Positions 44,201 to 59,200 of a stretch of DNA of 60,000 nt are shown piece after piece. The notes beneath the pieces were generated by a model, which saw only the letters and a list, made by a program, of their open reading frames with translations, was not told the origin of the DNA and did not search any database. The stretch is from assembly GCA_030704615.1 (NCBI GenBank), contig CM060732.1:60309053-60369052 (forward strand). The letters run 5' to 3'. The DNA comes from Takakia lepidozioides (taxonomy: Eukaryota > Streptophyta > Takakiopsida > Takakiales > Takakiaceae). The position numbers and the translations under genes are program-made. Position 1 is the stretch's first letter. Each line of letters starts with the position of its first letter.

Positions 44201-47200
44201 ACGACCAGAACGTTCCTGGGAATCTTTACAACACTCTTGAGCAGGAAAATTACTAATGTTATAAAGGCATCAAGAGTCTACACTGCAGGATTCAGGCAAC
44301 AGGTTCATAACAACTAGGTCTGAAAAAGACACGGGTTTCTTCTACGCAGGGGCACTCCCTACTTGTCTTGGGAAATTCTGGATTATGAAAGATGATATGA
44401 AAGTATTCCTGAGTCATACAAACCAGTCAAAGAGCTTATCCATCTCCAAGGTCTTCCACCGGTCGTTTCTGAAGTTCTCAGTTGCCATCTCCGCAGAAAA
44501 AGTTGCAAAATCCATCCCAGAAATAACTGCTACTAATGAGTTATGCAGAAGTTGTTTGATGGGTGTGTGCATGCATGAGAGTGAAGCAACACAGAGATAG
44601 AGTTTGCAGCATACTTTTTGGATGAAATCGATAAGCTCCAGAACAGCCGAGTTAAGAAGATTATAGCGATTCCCATTAGCCAAAAAGACTTGTATTACTG
44701 GTTCAAACAAGTTGTGTTTAACTATGAACCGGAAGTAAAATTCATCCTGCACCCACCAAGAGCCATCCAATGCACAAATCCACACATTAACTACCTTGGC
44801 AAGATTCTGAAAGGTACTGAAAGTCAAAGAGGCCCCATCTTTTGTTACAGGCAAGAGGTCACTGCAATTTGTGCCATCAGCAACCACCTAATTGACAGTA
44901 AGTCTCATGAAGACAAGGTAGAGATATGCATGTCCACAGATCCTCTGGCAAAGAAACCAGCCACTGAGTGGCCAGATTCTAGATGCTGGTAAACCAAAGC
45001 TACACGAATGAAAATTCACCTTTAAGGAAACACAGGTACGGAGAAATCGAACGGCTGCAACGACCAGGTATTTTTCCCTCCTGTGAGTCAACCGTAATAT
45101 CTTCTCCACTACATTGTTACGCATTACATAATACCTGTTGATGCAGAGAGAACCAGAGAAGCAAGCAATTCCATGATCAGTACCTCAAGAACTTGCCCCC
45201 TTTGGAAAACCATATGTCATTCACAATAACTCGGCAAGGACTAAGCCAACCTTTCCAAAATGGGTTTCACACTTTAGCCATGAAAAGGACAATCATGTTC
45301 AATGAACAGAATGAAAAGCTGATAAGCACCCAAGCATTTCACATGATGGACAACACTTCAGAATCTGAAAAGTAACATTGTGCTCTGCCAACTTCGTGGC
45401 TCTGGTCTTCATGCAAACAAGTACAAGCGGAGTAATTCTTCCCAAATGACTCTGTTTGAGTGACTGGTATGAGCATCAACTATCCCGTTTATAGAAAGTA
45501 AGACATTTGTCTGGACCATATAAATAACAGCAAGTATGAGTCCAAGAGGATTCCAACTCTCTTGGGACCACTCAAGGGGAGCGCAATGGTTTCCACACCT
45601 TGATAATCAAACATCCGCAAGCAAGGATGAAAACTGTCTTACTTTATTCTAAATCGATGATGCTGCACACAGAAACACATTAGTTCGCAGATGTTTCCAA
45701 GGATTTCGGGTGAACTTCGATCTCTCCCTTTCACGACCTCTTTTCCAATACAGGTGGGGAGATCCTTGGGAAGCTCTGTGCTGCCTGCTTTCGGAGGGCA
45801 TCCGGCAATGAGCATTTCAACCATCTGGTCCATGTACTTCTCATAGAACACATCCAGAAACGTGCTTTTTTCAACCTGGGGCTGTATAATCATGGGCCAG
45901 ACAAATGTTACTGACTGAACAAGAATCAAGCGACATGAGCATAAAGATATTTCCTCTTCACTCACAGTTTCTGACACATCTCTGAGAACAAGGTGACAGT
46001 CCAGAAGGTGGCCAGGAGAGGTCTACAGCATACATCCATTCTCCCATCCCCTTCCATTTCCAATTTCCCCACCAAGGAAAGCAATCGATTGAGAAAAAGA
46101 AAGCAATGGGTGGAACTCTTATCAGTTTCTGAGATGAAGTATGGCAATGTACCCCAAGCATTTCCTGACTGAAAAGTCAAGCCATAGTCTCTTCCTGTTA
46201 TTGAGCTGTAATTAGAAGGGCAGGGGGCTCTAGTCCAATCAAGTATAGCAGTCAACTCAGGGGCAGACTTGCTGTCCACAATAGATCCTCTACCAGAAGT
46301 CTCTTTGAGACAAAGAGTCAGCAATTACACACCCTAAGCAACAATGCAACCTCAAAAGTGCGCAATTGGATACCTCCATAGTGTCAGAGTCCAGAAGCAT
46401 CCGCATTATCTCCAGCAATTGCACTTGCAATCCACCTTCAGTGTGTGTCAACATCCCCCCCACCTGCAGGTTATTTCAGCACTACATTATGTTACAATCC
46501 TCTGCCATTCATGTGCAGTCACACTACCCTCCCTGTGCAGCGAGCCCTCCCCAAGCCAGAGCAGTGTGGTGTACTCCCAGACAAAGGAGAATGAAAGGGC
46601 AGGGAGAGGAACATTCAAATACACATTTTCACAGTAAGCAATTCAAAGAATAACTAACACCACCAACACAGTCTACAGGAACATGATCCAACGTTTCAAT
46701 CCGTCTCCTTTACCCATCATCACAATACTTTTATCTCTATAGTGCACTGCACCTGCTCCCACATTTCCCTCTTAGGCCCCAAGAAGCAAACTTCTACTCT
46801 CCTCTGCCTCCTGACTTCCTCTTAACATTCCTCCACTCCTTCCACTCTCCTCCAATTACCCCCTCCCTCCAAGACAAATGCAGCCACAAAAAGGAAGGAG
46901 ACAGTGTTTGAGAGTAGACATACCAACTCACTGAAAAGAGCGTGCTGATGCTGGTGCACCAGGAACGAGCGCAGCAAGGCTGGGTCATGATTCAACACAA
47001 CCATCAAGATGTCACACCTGTATCACCATGCCCACGTCCAGTCAGAACCACCTCTCACCCCAGGGAGCATCCTTTCTTTAAAAAGTGCTAGGGGCTACAC
47101 CGTAGGTCAGATAAACAAGGTCGCAGGTGACAACTCCTAACCCTACTGAAAGACTCGTGCTATCGAAGGAGGACTTGCTGTCTACATACATAGAGGTCCT

Positions 47201-50200
47201 GTCTCCAGTTTCCAACTTTTCATACTGATGCCTTGTTTGACTGCTGCTGTCATAACACAAAAGAGCTGCAAGCACAAGAGGCGAGTGGGAAAGGACAAAT
47301 CAGAGTACCTAGAACTGACGAGAAAAATTAGTCGCTAGGCAAGATGTGCTTCATGAGGGGAATCTAAGAGTCATTGGTGGAAGGCTTCTTATGATCACAA
47401 AGTCCTCATCACATACACACTACTCAAGTTGGACAATCCATATGAGAGTCCTTTGCTGAGTCATTGAAACCGTGGCTCTCTAAACGGCTCCAAGTATAAA
47501 TTGTATGTTCGGGCTTCAGAAGCACAACGTGTAACCTTGTTCTGATGGGAAAAAATCCGACCCATCACTTTGTTTCACCCTCTAACTTGTGTTTCAAGGT
47601 TTTCACTTCCATTGACGGAAAACATAAATAGACTATTAAAATTAACAAGATTTTTTATCTTCAATAACCATACAATGGACCATATGCAAGGAGTCACAAC
47701 ACAAAGACCATACCCGCTTAATCGAACACTTTCCTCAGAGCTCTTGAGAATTGTTGTGACGATCTCGAACAAACCCTCTTTGACCAAGGCTCTGGAAACA
47801 CAAATACCCCACTCTTCATTGATAATGTCACACAAAAAAACGTAATCCACACATAGACCTATCATGCAGTCAGTACACAATTCAGCGAGATAGTGAGGAA
47901 GTTACAGAGCACTATATGAAAGGAGTAGTATACCCTTTAGTGTAAGATACTGCTTACAATCATAGATCTGAGATTCAAGAGCCAAGAACAGCTGCATCGC
48001 CTGAATATTGACCTCCCAATCAGCTCAAATTCACAGAGTATCTCAACGAGTTGAAGGAAAGAATGTTGGGGCCAATTTTAACCATCCTGGATCTCTATCC
48101 ACAGAATTACATACCCAAAAAGCTGACTCCGGAGGGAAGCCTGCAAATGTTTACTCAAATTACAAAACTCCTGGATGAAGGAAACCTGTTGCTCAGTCCA
48201 CCACCAATCAACAATGTTACCTTGCTTAATTCTCTCACACAGCAATCAAACAATCCAGCAAGCATTTGGATAGTTGCTAAATCAATAATACTAAGTTTCC
48301 CGCTTTCTTTTAAGAACAGCTCATGCTACTGTCAAGGGAAAGGGAGAAGCAGGCATATCCTGCAGCTTACCAGGTCTCGCCTGCTTGGCTCAGGTGTGTC
48401 AGGTGAACGTAGCTTGGAAAACAACTCTGACAAAAACGCATTGTCGCTTTGAAGAGATGACACGACCTACCAATTTAAAATAAATCCAGACATGACAAAA
48501 CAAACAGTACACAAAATCAAACCCTTAAGCATTGCCAATCAAAGAGGTTTGGCAGATTGCAACAAAAACTAAAGGACCTCTGAAAGTCCTGACTTGGACC
48601 AAGGGTACTAATATCCATCACTATTTCAACGTTATACAGGTAACAATCAGAGCTGTTGTGGCTAACGTATCCATACAGTATATGTAACATTTAGATATAC
48701 AAGCTGCACAGCAAATGAACCATTTTGCCTCACAACTTGACTTCGACTGTCTCTCTGGTGGCACATTCCCACATTGAATAAGAACTCACTGCCACATTGT
48801 TGAAGAGCATGATGGAGTTGATAGTAGCAGACGTTTGATCGTCCAGCACTCTTGGTAGTATTACATCCTACCAAACACATGACAAGTTTTAAGCTTTCAA
48901 TATCCAATGCAAGGCTTAAGATTTCTGACAATACAGTTCTACACAAGCAAAAGTTGTACACCTCTACGGTCAACTGTAAACAGGTACTGCAGGAGATTTC
49001 AATTGGCACCATCTTGGTTCATCGATGTACAGTCAGTTGGAGGTAAAAAGGACAGGCCAAAAGCTCAGCAAACATGATGTATGATCATGATGGGTTTTGA
49101 TTGGCCAAGACTTACACCCACCTCCAAGAGGTGGGTACAGATTTGGTCCCAAGTCAGCGCCACCTAGGCGCCAACTAGATTTATTTCATTTTGGACCAAC
49201 TGTAATGCCCAGTGACCAAAGAGCCGTCTGATTTTCCACACCACTCATCCCCTAAGGTACAGTGACCCTACAACACAGATTTTACACCAGAAGAAAGATA
49301 AGGCGCATGCCCTAGTCACAATTTACAATAGCTGGTCTACTTGGTCCCAGAAACTGCAATGACCAGAGACCACTGGATCTCAAGCTCCCAAGGAGCACTA
49401 GAATTACCTTGATGTATCCAATACGATATGTTTGGTGTATCTTTGACAAAACTGCAGAGTCATGAATGGGAACAACCTGCATATCCACCACTCTTCATTT
49501 TATTGCAAGCTCCTTCTTCCTTGGAACAACAGAGTGAAAACCCCCATGATGCAGCAGTTAAAGCCCAGTTTTCTAAGCGGTGATAAGTATCTATGATAGC
49601 GCCCTTGCTCACTTTGTGAGTCATGAAGTCGCAGCAGAGAAGTACAAGAAATTCACAGTTGCACAAAGCCAGAGAGAGAGGTAAAGAAATTCTGTCTACG
49701 GGAGGCCATGGGAGACTCCTTGTGCAGGTAAGGCCGCTAAGGGATTTAATCCACATAGCCACTGCCAGGGATTAGGAAGGCACCAGTATCTGCCTGAGAT
49801 CTCATAGCACGCAGTGCACCCCATATTCAGTTACTGTTCAACAGTCGGCCTTCCAAACTTTAGAACCAGGTTTGTATATTTTATTCTGGGGACATGAGGC
49901 TCAGTAAATCATAGGTGCATCAGCAACAAGATCATGACGTTGGATGGCACAATTATTTAGGATGAGAGTCGAACCTCTTTGTAAACAACTTGCTCTCTCA
50001 AAAATTTACGGTGATCTTGGTGAGATGACAACTCAGGGTCATCTGAAACACCAAACAGGAAGTAGTTGATGAGAACTCTTCGTCTTCAAAGCATTATGAG
50101 TAGAGTGACATAGGAGATCCACAAACCTCTAGAGGCTAATTTCCAATGGTTCAATATGGCTTCACCTCCACCACCACCTTCACCTCCATATTGAATTCTT

Positions 50201-53200
50201 TGACTGAAGAGCATGTCTATATGTTTGATATCTAGACATTTGACTTGTAAGATCCAGAACCAAAGCTTGAAATTAGGCCAATTTAAGTTCTTTGCCTACT
50301 AACCAGCAGTCATATGAAGCAAGCAACGTCCGCGGGAAGGGGAACACAGGTGGAGGTGACCTTTTTGGGAGCATAAACTCATCTTTAGGGGACAAAGAGG
50401 TGTAATGAACAGAAAACCAGAAAAGGGTCTTGGACATACATTCCAGAGCCCCGACAATGTCCATGATATACTCATCACTAAAAATTATGTCAAAGATGTG
50501 ACCATCATTCAGCGAAACTGCAAAAAACCCCAGATATCAGTGGTTGCACCAGATTATCGGATCCAAAGACAGTTACCATTGCAAGACTAATAACTGTCTC
50601 CATCCATCATTCAACAGCTACAATCGCTTTATCGACTGATGGGTGAGAGCTGGAGCTCAAGAATCACTACAGGGTAACACATTGAGCCTAAATGATGACC
50701 CCTGAGTTGAGCTCCAAATGTTCTCACACTGGCAGGGTTGCACCTAGAATCAGGCAAAGGCTTCCTTGAGCACAAAGAGGTGAGGAAACAGGAGTAATGT
50801 CCATGCCAACTTTGAAAACAGTACTAAAGAAAGTTAACTTATATTCCAGTTCCTATTACCTGAATAACTAAGTCACTGTCCGAGATGCACACAATGATAC
50901 ACCTACCGGACACAATGAGGAAGGATGCGCTGTGGTCAAGTCCACTTGATCATCCAAAATGGGACACTGAGGACTAATATGTTCAATTAATAGAGGTTCA
51001 TATGGAGATTTCATTGTGATATCTGGCCCATCATCAGAAATGAAGTCATCTGTGAGAAGCAGGCATTTTGAGGGTGTTTCACTTCCAGGTCCTCCCTCAG
51101 TGCCTTGCTGGTGGCAAGCATCCACTACATCATCACCAAACAGACCACTTGCAGTTGGAACAAAGTGTCTGAAATGAGGGGAGTCACACTTACTAACTCC
51201 TTTCACTATTTTGAACATCATGTGAAGACCTTCTAGATTCTTCAGATCTTCACAATTGCGAAATAGCTCAATCAGCTTGCGTATGTAGTTTTGCTGAAAT
51301 GGTCCACATGCCAACAGTCACTGTCACAGTAATAGAACTCACCCCAAGGTGCAAGGTAGGACATTCATACAGCAAAGCAATAAGATACAAATGTGCATGG
51401 TGGGTACAGATGCTCAAAACTACCACCGCTGCACAGATATTGAAACCATCAGACCACTTCAACCAGTTCTATGCATGGATGAAGAATATTTAAGATGAAT
51501 CTTAACCAAGTTTGTATACGAGATATTGCTTGCAGCTCCCTCGTTTTAATCAGATGTTTGGCATTGGCATCACAAGAACTTCTGACACCCAAGACTTGCC
51601 AGAAGGTAAATCTTTTCAGAATTCATGACCCTTGGATCTTCCGGTACATACTACAATGGAAAACAAGCACACTACTGACATGCTATAACAATGCTCCTCT
51701 CCTAAGGATTAAAAAAACAACAACTGAACTTACTTCATGAACAACCAAAGATGCAACCCTGTCACGATCGGTGGGCAACACCTCCGCAATAGTCTGCAAA
51801 ACATGTGTCATAGTACCAAAAAAACTCAAAAACCAAGATAATAACAGGTATGACTTCTTCAAAAGCAATCCAATGATCATATGGGAAATTGACACATACT
51901 TCCAAACCATATTCCAACACGCAGATCCTCTTCCTTCCACTTTACTTACTTTTCAGTGCCCTTCGAAACTGGCGGGGGAAACACAGCAACCTTTGTCAGA
52001 TCTGTTTCCAACTAGAAGATAGGGCACCACTGCTGGAATTACTACTTTATAGAATAATGTAGTGCCAGGATATGCGTCAACAGTCGACTCTCTACAACCT
52101 GATAATTGTCAACTCGAGCAAGCACTATGGCAATTTGGGGTTGACGTAAATACCACTTCAGGCAGAAATCCCAGGAATGGCACTGGGAAGGTTAGTGCTG
52201 TGCCCTTAGAGTGCACCACAGCTACCAGTCCAGGGAACAGTCAATGAGCACGTACTCAGAAAAGTAAGCGGAACAACCCAAAATAAAATTTAACCTAAGG
52301 ACCTTGATCAAAACACGGCAAGCCATGTATGCCAGCCCACTTGAGAGACAGGCAAAGTGCAGCCAGCAGTGGCAGATTGGTCAAGCTGACCAATCTCACC
52401 CACCCTCTTACTCTAAGAAGCTTCTTCTTCTACTTCTCTCCTTCTGCGGTTCAATGGATCCATAGGCTCTCTGTATCTAAGTTTGACACTCTTTATTTTG
52501 ATTATGGGGCAATCTTCAATCTTCAAACTTCCCATGTGCACCAGACATGGTGATCCGTGAGCGACCTTACACCAAAAAATCACGTGTCCAATGACAGTAA
52601 ATTCATCATCCAGCCTTCTTACCTCTCCTCTTTGTTCTCATATCCTTCTTTAGGAACAGGATAACTTTACACTCAGTCCTGTGAGGCCGATCATTTTGCC
52701 TTTCTAAGATCCACCAAAGATACTCTTGAGATTCATCGGCCTTGGTAGAGGCCTTCAGTTAGGAGGATTTGAGTGTAACAGCTAACCTACACAAGGCTTG
52801 GGGTCTGAGTTCTGTTTCTGTAGTTCTAGAGTGCTACAGTCATACATGGGCCCTTTGAGCCGTCCAAGGACATAACAACTGTCGTCTTCTCTCTCTCACC
52901 TTGCCTGAGCCAAAAGCCCAGGCCCTCCTGAGGCCTAGTTTTTGGGCAAATCACACACAGCAGATTGATGCTTGTGTGAAGGGATTTCTAGAGGATATCT
53001 GGAAAACCCGGATTAATGCTTTATATGGAGGTAAGTCTTACTACCAACGTCAGCCCCTGACAGAGGTAGGTTCTGTCCCTTTTGTTCCCGCTCAAACTGG
53101 GCGCGGGGTCAATGGCCACAAGGCTACGGCAAACAACGTCTTATGAGTACAATCTCTCTCACCTTGTCTCTGGTCGCTGTTTGGTGATATTTTAGGAAAA

Positions 53201-56200
53201 TTCTTGTTGCTCTTTGCCCTTCCAGCTCACTATTGAGGTGATGGAATCCATCCTTCTTTCTCCATCCATCCCTTTTTTTGGTTATGTTTTGTAATACTCT
53301 TTGTTGAATTGGCCCTCTAGGTCCTCCACAGATGTAATAAAATTGTTCTTTTCTTTTCGTTCTCTCTGTGCTGTCCATAGGACTAACGCCAAGGCGTGCT
53401 TTTGAAGCAAAAACTGCTGAAAGACATTGCTGTGTAGGACTTACAAGCAGCAAGTCGCACCAAAAGTAACTTTGCTGGCAAGACCTAATTTCACACGTCT
53501 GGCACCTCCACCTTGTTGCACTCGACTTTGAAGGAATGCTTCAGAAATTTCTCCAGAATGCTAAGAAGCAACAGTCCAGCAAAGGTAGCCTACACAAGCT
53601 TCCGAAGACAATTCACAGTTCCAATTGGTGCCTCATTTATGGTAGGAACACAGAAGAGGTCAACCTTTGGACTTGGAGACACCCCAAGTAGCTCCTATGT
53701 GGGAAGAACAAAAGACACCTGACGGCAACTGAAATGGTCAACTGCCCATAAGGTAGGGAGTGTTAATGTTTAAGCTTGGTGGCACACCTTAGCAATGTGG
53801 GGGAGTGTAGCAAGCTCCACTGCCGGGAGCTCAAGCACTTCAGGGCCTGCACCTTCATCTGTGAAAATGCGTAGACAGAATCATGATTGAGACGCCCAGC
53901 AGTTGACCCAGCATGAATGATGTACATTCCTCCAAGTCAAATCTCGTGGCTAACACCGCCTCTTAAGTCTCTCACTGGGTCTCATCAATGACAAATGTGA
54001 GTTCTGGGGTACGATATATTACATTGGCGAGTATAAGACGGTCTTCTTTGACTCGCCCCTGAGCAGGACTCTTGTAACTGGACTTATATTATAAACTCAG
54101 TGAGATGCCAGGTTTCACCATTGGAAAAGGAGGGAAAATAAACTGGCTATGTTTGGGTTAAGTGTGTTCCAGGAAAAGTGGCTTCGGTTGGTTTAACCTG
54201 GGATCAGTGACTGTTTTGCTAATTTGCCTGCATCATTCAATGGGTTGATAGGAGTGAACATCCATTTCCCCTTTGCAAGGTTTCTTTGTTATCAGGTTTT
54301 CAAGGCACGGTCCCAACCGGATCTTCTAGCAGAAGTAAAGAATAGCATCAGTTGTTCTACATGCATTTCCAATTGTAACTCTGAGCAAAAAACACTTACT
54401 ATCATCTTGAGATGTACCAGAATGCTCCAAATCGTCAGTTGCTGGACGAGCACTACTCTCAAGACCTGTGCACATTTGTTGACCGGAACATCAGTCTTTC
54501 CCTTACAAACTGCATCTCTAGAATTGAGATAAAACGCTACAGGCTCCTTCAATACACAACAGTACGTACACACTGACTGCTAACAGCTCTCTGTAAACAC
54601 ACAGAGGCAATGAATTTAAAGTACATACACCACCTCACTTACCCTAACTTCCCCACTTTACTTTCATGTTTTATGTTCAGCATGAGACCCCTAACTCCAA
54701 CAAAGCCTAAGGAGTTGCCTGGAGACAGGTAGCACCCTCCTTTCAGGCGCATCCCCACCAGCACATTTCCGGCACACGTTTGTCCTCAGCAGCACTTTGC
54801 TTGTAGGCATCATATCGTAGTAATTATCATCTATTTGAAACATATTTGAGCCCGTAACATCTGACATACCCCGATGTACACTGAACAGACAATGGAGCTA
54901 AAAGACAGCCACAGTCCCATGAGAGTCAGACTGACTAGATCCAAAGAAAACTGTTTGACAAATAAACTGACAAGATTGACAGTAAAGAGCAGAACAAATG
55001 AACTGGAAAATAGAGACAAACCAAACCACTACCCGCAAGGATCCAAAGACACAAAAGCAACCGCTTCAAACACCTCCAAGAAAGAGAGGCTGCCTTGAAC
55101 AGAAAGATCCAAGTAACAACAATTCAGGTTCTCACCACTCACAGGTGGGAAACAAATGGACCGTTGTACACTGTAAATCTGGTCCCTGCACAGGTCCAGC
55201 CGAGACGTGCTAAAGTTATCTCCTGAATACAAGACAGTTCCCTCGTTTGCCCTACATGGTATGCAACAGACTGACATGAGTAGCTATTGTTAAGAACAAC
55301 AAGCATGTGAAAACATAAAAAGAGACCTTCTTGATACACCTCCTCCCAAGTGGTGAGCTAATGAGGGAAAGAACAATCTGCAAGTCTTGCAGAAAGAATG
55401 GTAAATCATAACCATTAGTTGAAATCACAATGACCCCCAATCAACTCCTTTTTGCCGACTCCAGAAGCTGCTACACAGAAAGAAACACAATCCAAAGTCG
55501 TCCACACAACAAGATCTCAGCTTAACAACCTCTCTATCTTTCTAGTTTTCTTGTGCTCTCCCTCTCTGCTTAGTATAGGCATGAGAATTTTGAGACGTCA
55601 GCACCAAACACTTCTATAAGGGCACTATTACTACTGGACTACAGCTTCCAGTGAAGGCACTTGACCCTCTGCTCATCTTCCTCCCCGGCAAATGTCACAA
55701 AAGTTTCCTTCTTTCCATCTCATTTTCTTCCGTTCTGTCTGCAAAGGAAGGGGAAAAATACTGGAGAAGAAACTTCATTATGGAGGTTCTGATCAAGGTT
55801 CTCGCCTCTCCTCTTGGAGTCAGAACAGTTGCTTTTCTCATGGTCTTAGACAATTAGGTGTCAGAGGGAGCTACTGCTGTCCTTGGTAGAGGCCTTCAAC
55901 TCTGAGGACCCAGAGTCCTCACCAGCCTGCATGAGACGTATGTCTAGGAGCAACATTTTCCAACATTTCTCTAGTTCCACTGTGTTATATAGGCCCTCCG
56001 GGCCTTCTGTGGAAATAGTAGATATCCTGTTCTCTCTCTCAAAGAATTCTCCTCCTGCGGACGTCCCTCCTCAGTTTCTTCTCTCACACAAAAATAATAA
56101 CAATTAGAGACCACATTAAGGATAGCTCAGAGTGATAAGAGCTCATAGTACTCTCCTATGTTGACTTTCCTCCACATACATACATACAATGAAAAACGAC

Positions 56201-59200
56201 AAGGAAACAAAATACATACCATATAAAAGAACAGCCCATCGTCTCTTGGAAACTAAGGGCCAAGTCTGTTGCAACTTCAGGATCCGTCCACAAAATAATT
56301 GTATCTGAGGGTTGAGTGTCATGCATCCACAATGATCATCGACCTATTATATATGGATCATCAATACACAATGTGCATAAAACATTATTAATGGTAGGCA
56401 AGCATTTGCAGGCTTCCGCAGCAAGAAGAGCTTAAAATGCACCACCATCATCCTACTTTCCTGAGCAAGAAAGATGCGGATGTAGATCTACGGATCCAAC
56501 ACCTAACCATGATGATCAATGCCATTGAAGGAATGGATGGCACACTGTAAGTGAAATGTAATCATTGACTAAAACTTAGATGATATAAACCTTAAACTCA
56601 CATGCAGTGAGAAGGATGTACTCACCCACTGTGAGTGTACGTACACGGGGCATGTGCTGTGTTATGGACATACACGAGCACTGCTGCATGCGAGTGGGCG
56701 ACAGTGATAGAGAGAAGATCCACAGCGAGTGAAACCCCCCTATGGCCACTCGCACAGGTTTTCTCATTATGTTTGACTCAAAATCAATCTAGACTACTGA
56801 GTTAAGCAATTAGATCTAAGAAAACTATCAAACAGCTCTGACTATGAAAAGCTCTTTGGGAAGTTGACTACCTTCTTGCCGGCGGTAGATATCATCCGCT
56901 GATATCCGGTGGACCAACAGGGTCTGACTGTCTTCCTCATCAATAACCACCAAACCTACTGCCTCTGAGCGCTGCAGCAACCCAAACCACCAATGAGACC
57001 CTGACCCTCTCTCTCTCTCTCCTCTTCTTCAGATAAACAAGCACTTCCAGCTTTCCATACTCACAACATACCCCGCAGTTAAACCAGCTCCTCAGACCCA
57101 AGAATAAGCCATGTCACCTGAGCTCTTCTGAAAGCCAGGTAAAACGCCTGCACTACTTTTAAGTGCTTCTAACAGACAACATACCCCCTACTGGAGTTAC
57201 AGTAAAGGTTATAGGTGGTTTGCAGATCAGACACAATGTCAAAAACTTTTGCCAAGAAATGTGACACTCCTGTAGCACCAGAATCGACTACCATCTGAAC
57301 TTGATTAACACCTGGACAGTTTTTGGCTGCATAGACAGTTTTGTATCCCAAAAATTTGCCGTGTGCAGCCAAAGCAACCAAAGACCTGTTTGTAAACCCT
57401 CTTCAATGGGTGGGGCACTAAGTAGAGCTCTAGGGCAGGATGAACCCCACCTTCCGCGAAATAATCAGCTGGAACAGCTGGTTGAGCCATTGCGAAGAGC
57501 GGCATCAGTTACTGACCACACAAGGAGTAGGAACTATGGCACTTGCTGGTCTAACATGGCATATGTTAGATTTAGGGTTGGCTCCTTGAAGTTCGAACTT
57601 CAAAGCAATCTTGTGCCGAGTCAAGCGTAGTGTGGTAATCCCCACGGTTATCCGTCAAGGTGAAGACACTTGCAAGTCAAGTGGCTACAAATGGCGTTAA
57701 AAAGGGTACATGACTCGTGACCTGAATGGGCTGCATGAGCACCAGAGGTCAGAGAGCGTGTCCTAACTTGGATACACTTTGTGTAAGGCTGTGCAAACCA
57801 GTACTGTTCTGGAAAGAAATGAGTACAGTTACTAGAAGACCTCTGGAGATGTAGGCTGAAGATGGTCACTAAAGCCACCTGGTTTTCGCAATTTTGCCAC
57901 CGTGCTAGAGAGTGACCATGGCCAATTGCACTTCCATAGCTTATTGGCTCACTTTCCTGCTCCCATATGTGAAATCCACCAGCATTTGCACACAGATTTC
58001 TGAGAAGGCTGAATCATGTAGCTAGCAGTATGGCCTACGGCCTAGATTCTGAAGTTCCTTAGCCAGAGCACATGCAATGTTCTCTAGTGCCCGAGAAGGA
58101 AGGTTGATAGCATGGGCGTCTGTCTCAAATTTGGTACAAGGTTAGTTTCAATTAGAAAACAAAATCGATGTTGACAAGAATGAAGTGAGGGGAAAGGGAA
58201 CGTACCTCTAAATATTCAACAGAGACATGACCAGTGCCCTTGTCATCCCATTTACCTTCGTCATTTAACCGATAGACCTTCACACGCTGCAGAGACACAA
58301 CAAAGCGGTGATGAGTAGAAGAGTGGGTGTTCCCAAAGGAGCAGACAACAGGACAGGAAACAGTACGGCTCCCAGGATCAAGTTGTATACTTCACTGATT
58401 AAGTGGGGAGGTGAAAAGTTGTAGAGATTGGATGAAAACAGCAGTCACCATGAAACATCAGATCCAGCATAGGTTCATTTTAGTACACCAGACTTTCATG
58501 CCAATTATATCTTACAGATCCAAGCTCTCTAACCCTAGAACTAGTTCACCATCCTGCAACACTGCAAAGAGTAGAGTCCACAAGTAGATCCGAAGGAATA
58601 AGCAGGCAGACGTGGGCAGTCAAAACAAACACACCCTTCGCAGCAAATGCTCGCCCAATTGACAACCTTACATACCTACCTGCTCTTTGAAATGTTTGCT
58701 TTTGGAGAGACGATACATAGAATCTCCCAAAATCTTTACTGTCAAATATTCTCACTACTAATAGCCATGGGTGTAATAGACTGATGTCACTAGATTCTAA
58801 TGTATAAAGTAACACATAATTTGGAAAAGGTATTTCCAATTACAGTTTGACAGCATTTTCTTGCAGATAATGCGACAGGTGAGAATTCAAGTACAGCTCA
58901 GGTGTGACGGACAATAGGCTGCGTATTTACAACAGTGAATTTTCAAAATAAAGGTAATAGCCGGTCTGAACTCTTGAATAGACCTAACACAGCTCTCTAT
59001 AGGACAATACAGTCCCTTCAAAACCTAACTGCTACAACCTGTTGTGAAACCCTAGCTATGTACCTCTGCTAAACCTAACCTTGAGGGCTGAGGGAACATC
59101 ACACTATCTTAGTAGGGCTAGCCATAAAAGAAAGAGTAGGTTTCCCGCACAAGCTTTCTTGCACAAAACCATGCTCCAATCGTGGTCAACAGCCGTAAGA

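Noticed and set aside
44414-44480. Extra PP4R3 exon ([18 protein letters not shown])
   Set aside because: Exons 21 and 22 already join in phase and match the SMEK core without it; splice borders are poor.
57169-57381. Minus-strand frame with MVVDSGATG as a retropepsin or hAT fragment
   Set aside because: Only one short motif, inside a PP4R3 intron, with no neighbouring pol or transposase domains.
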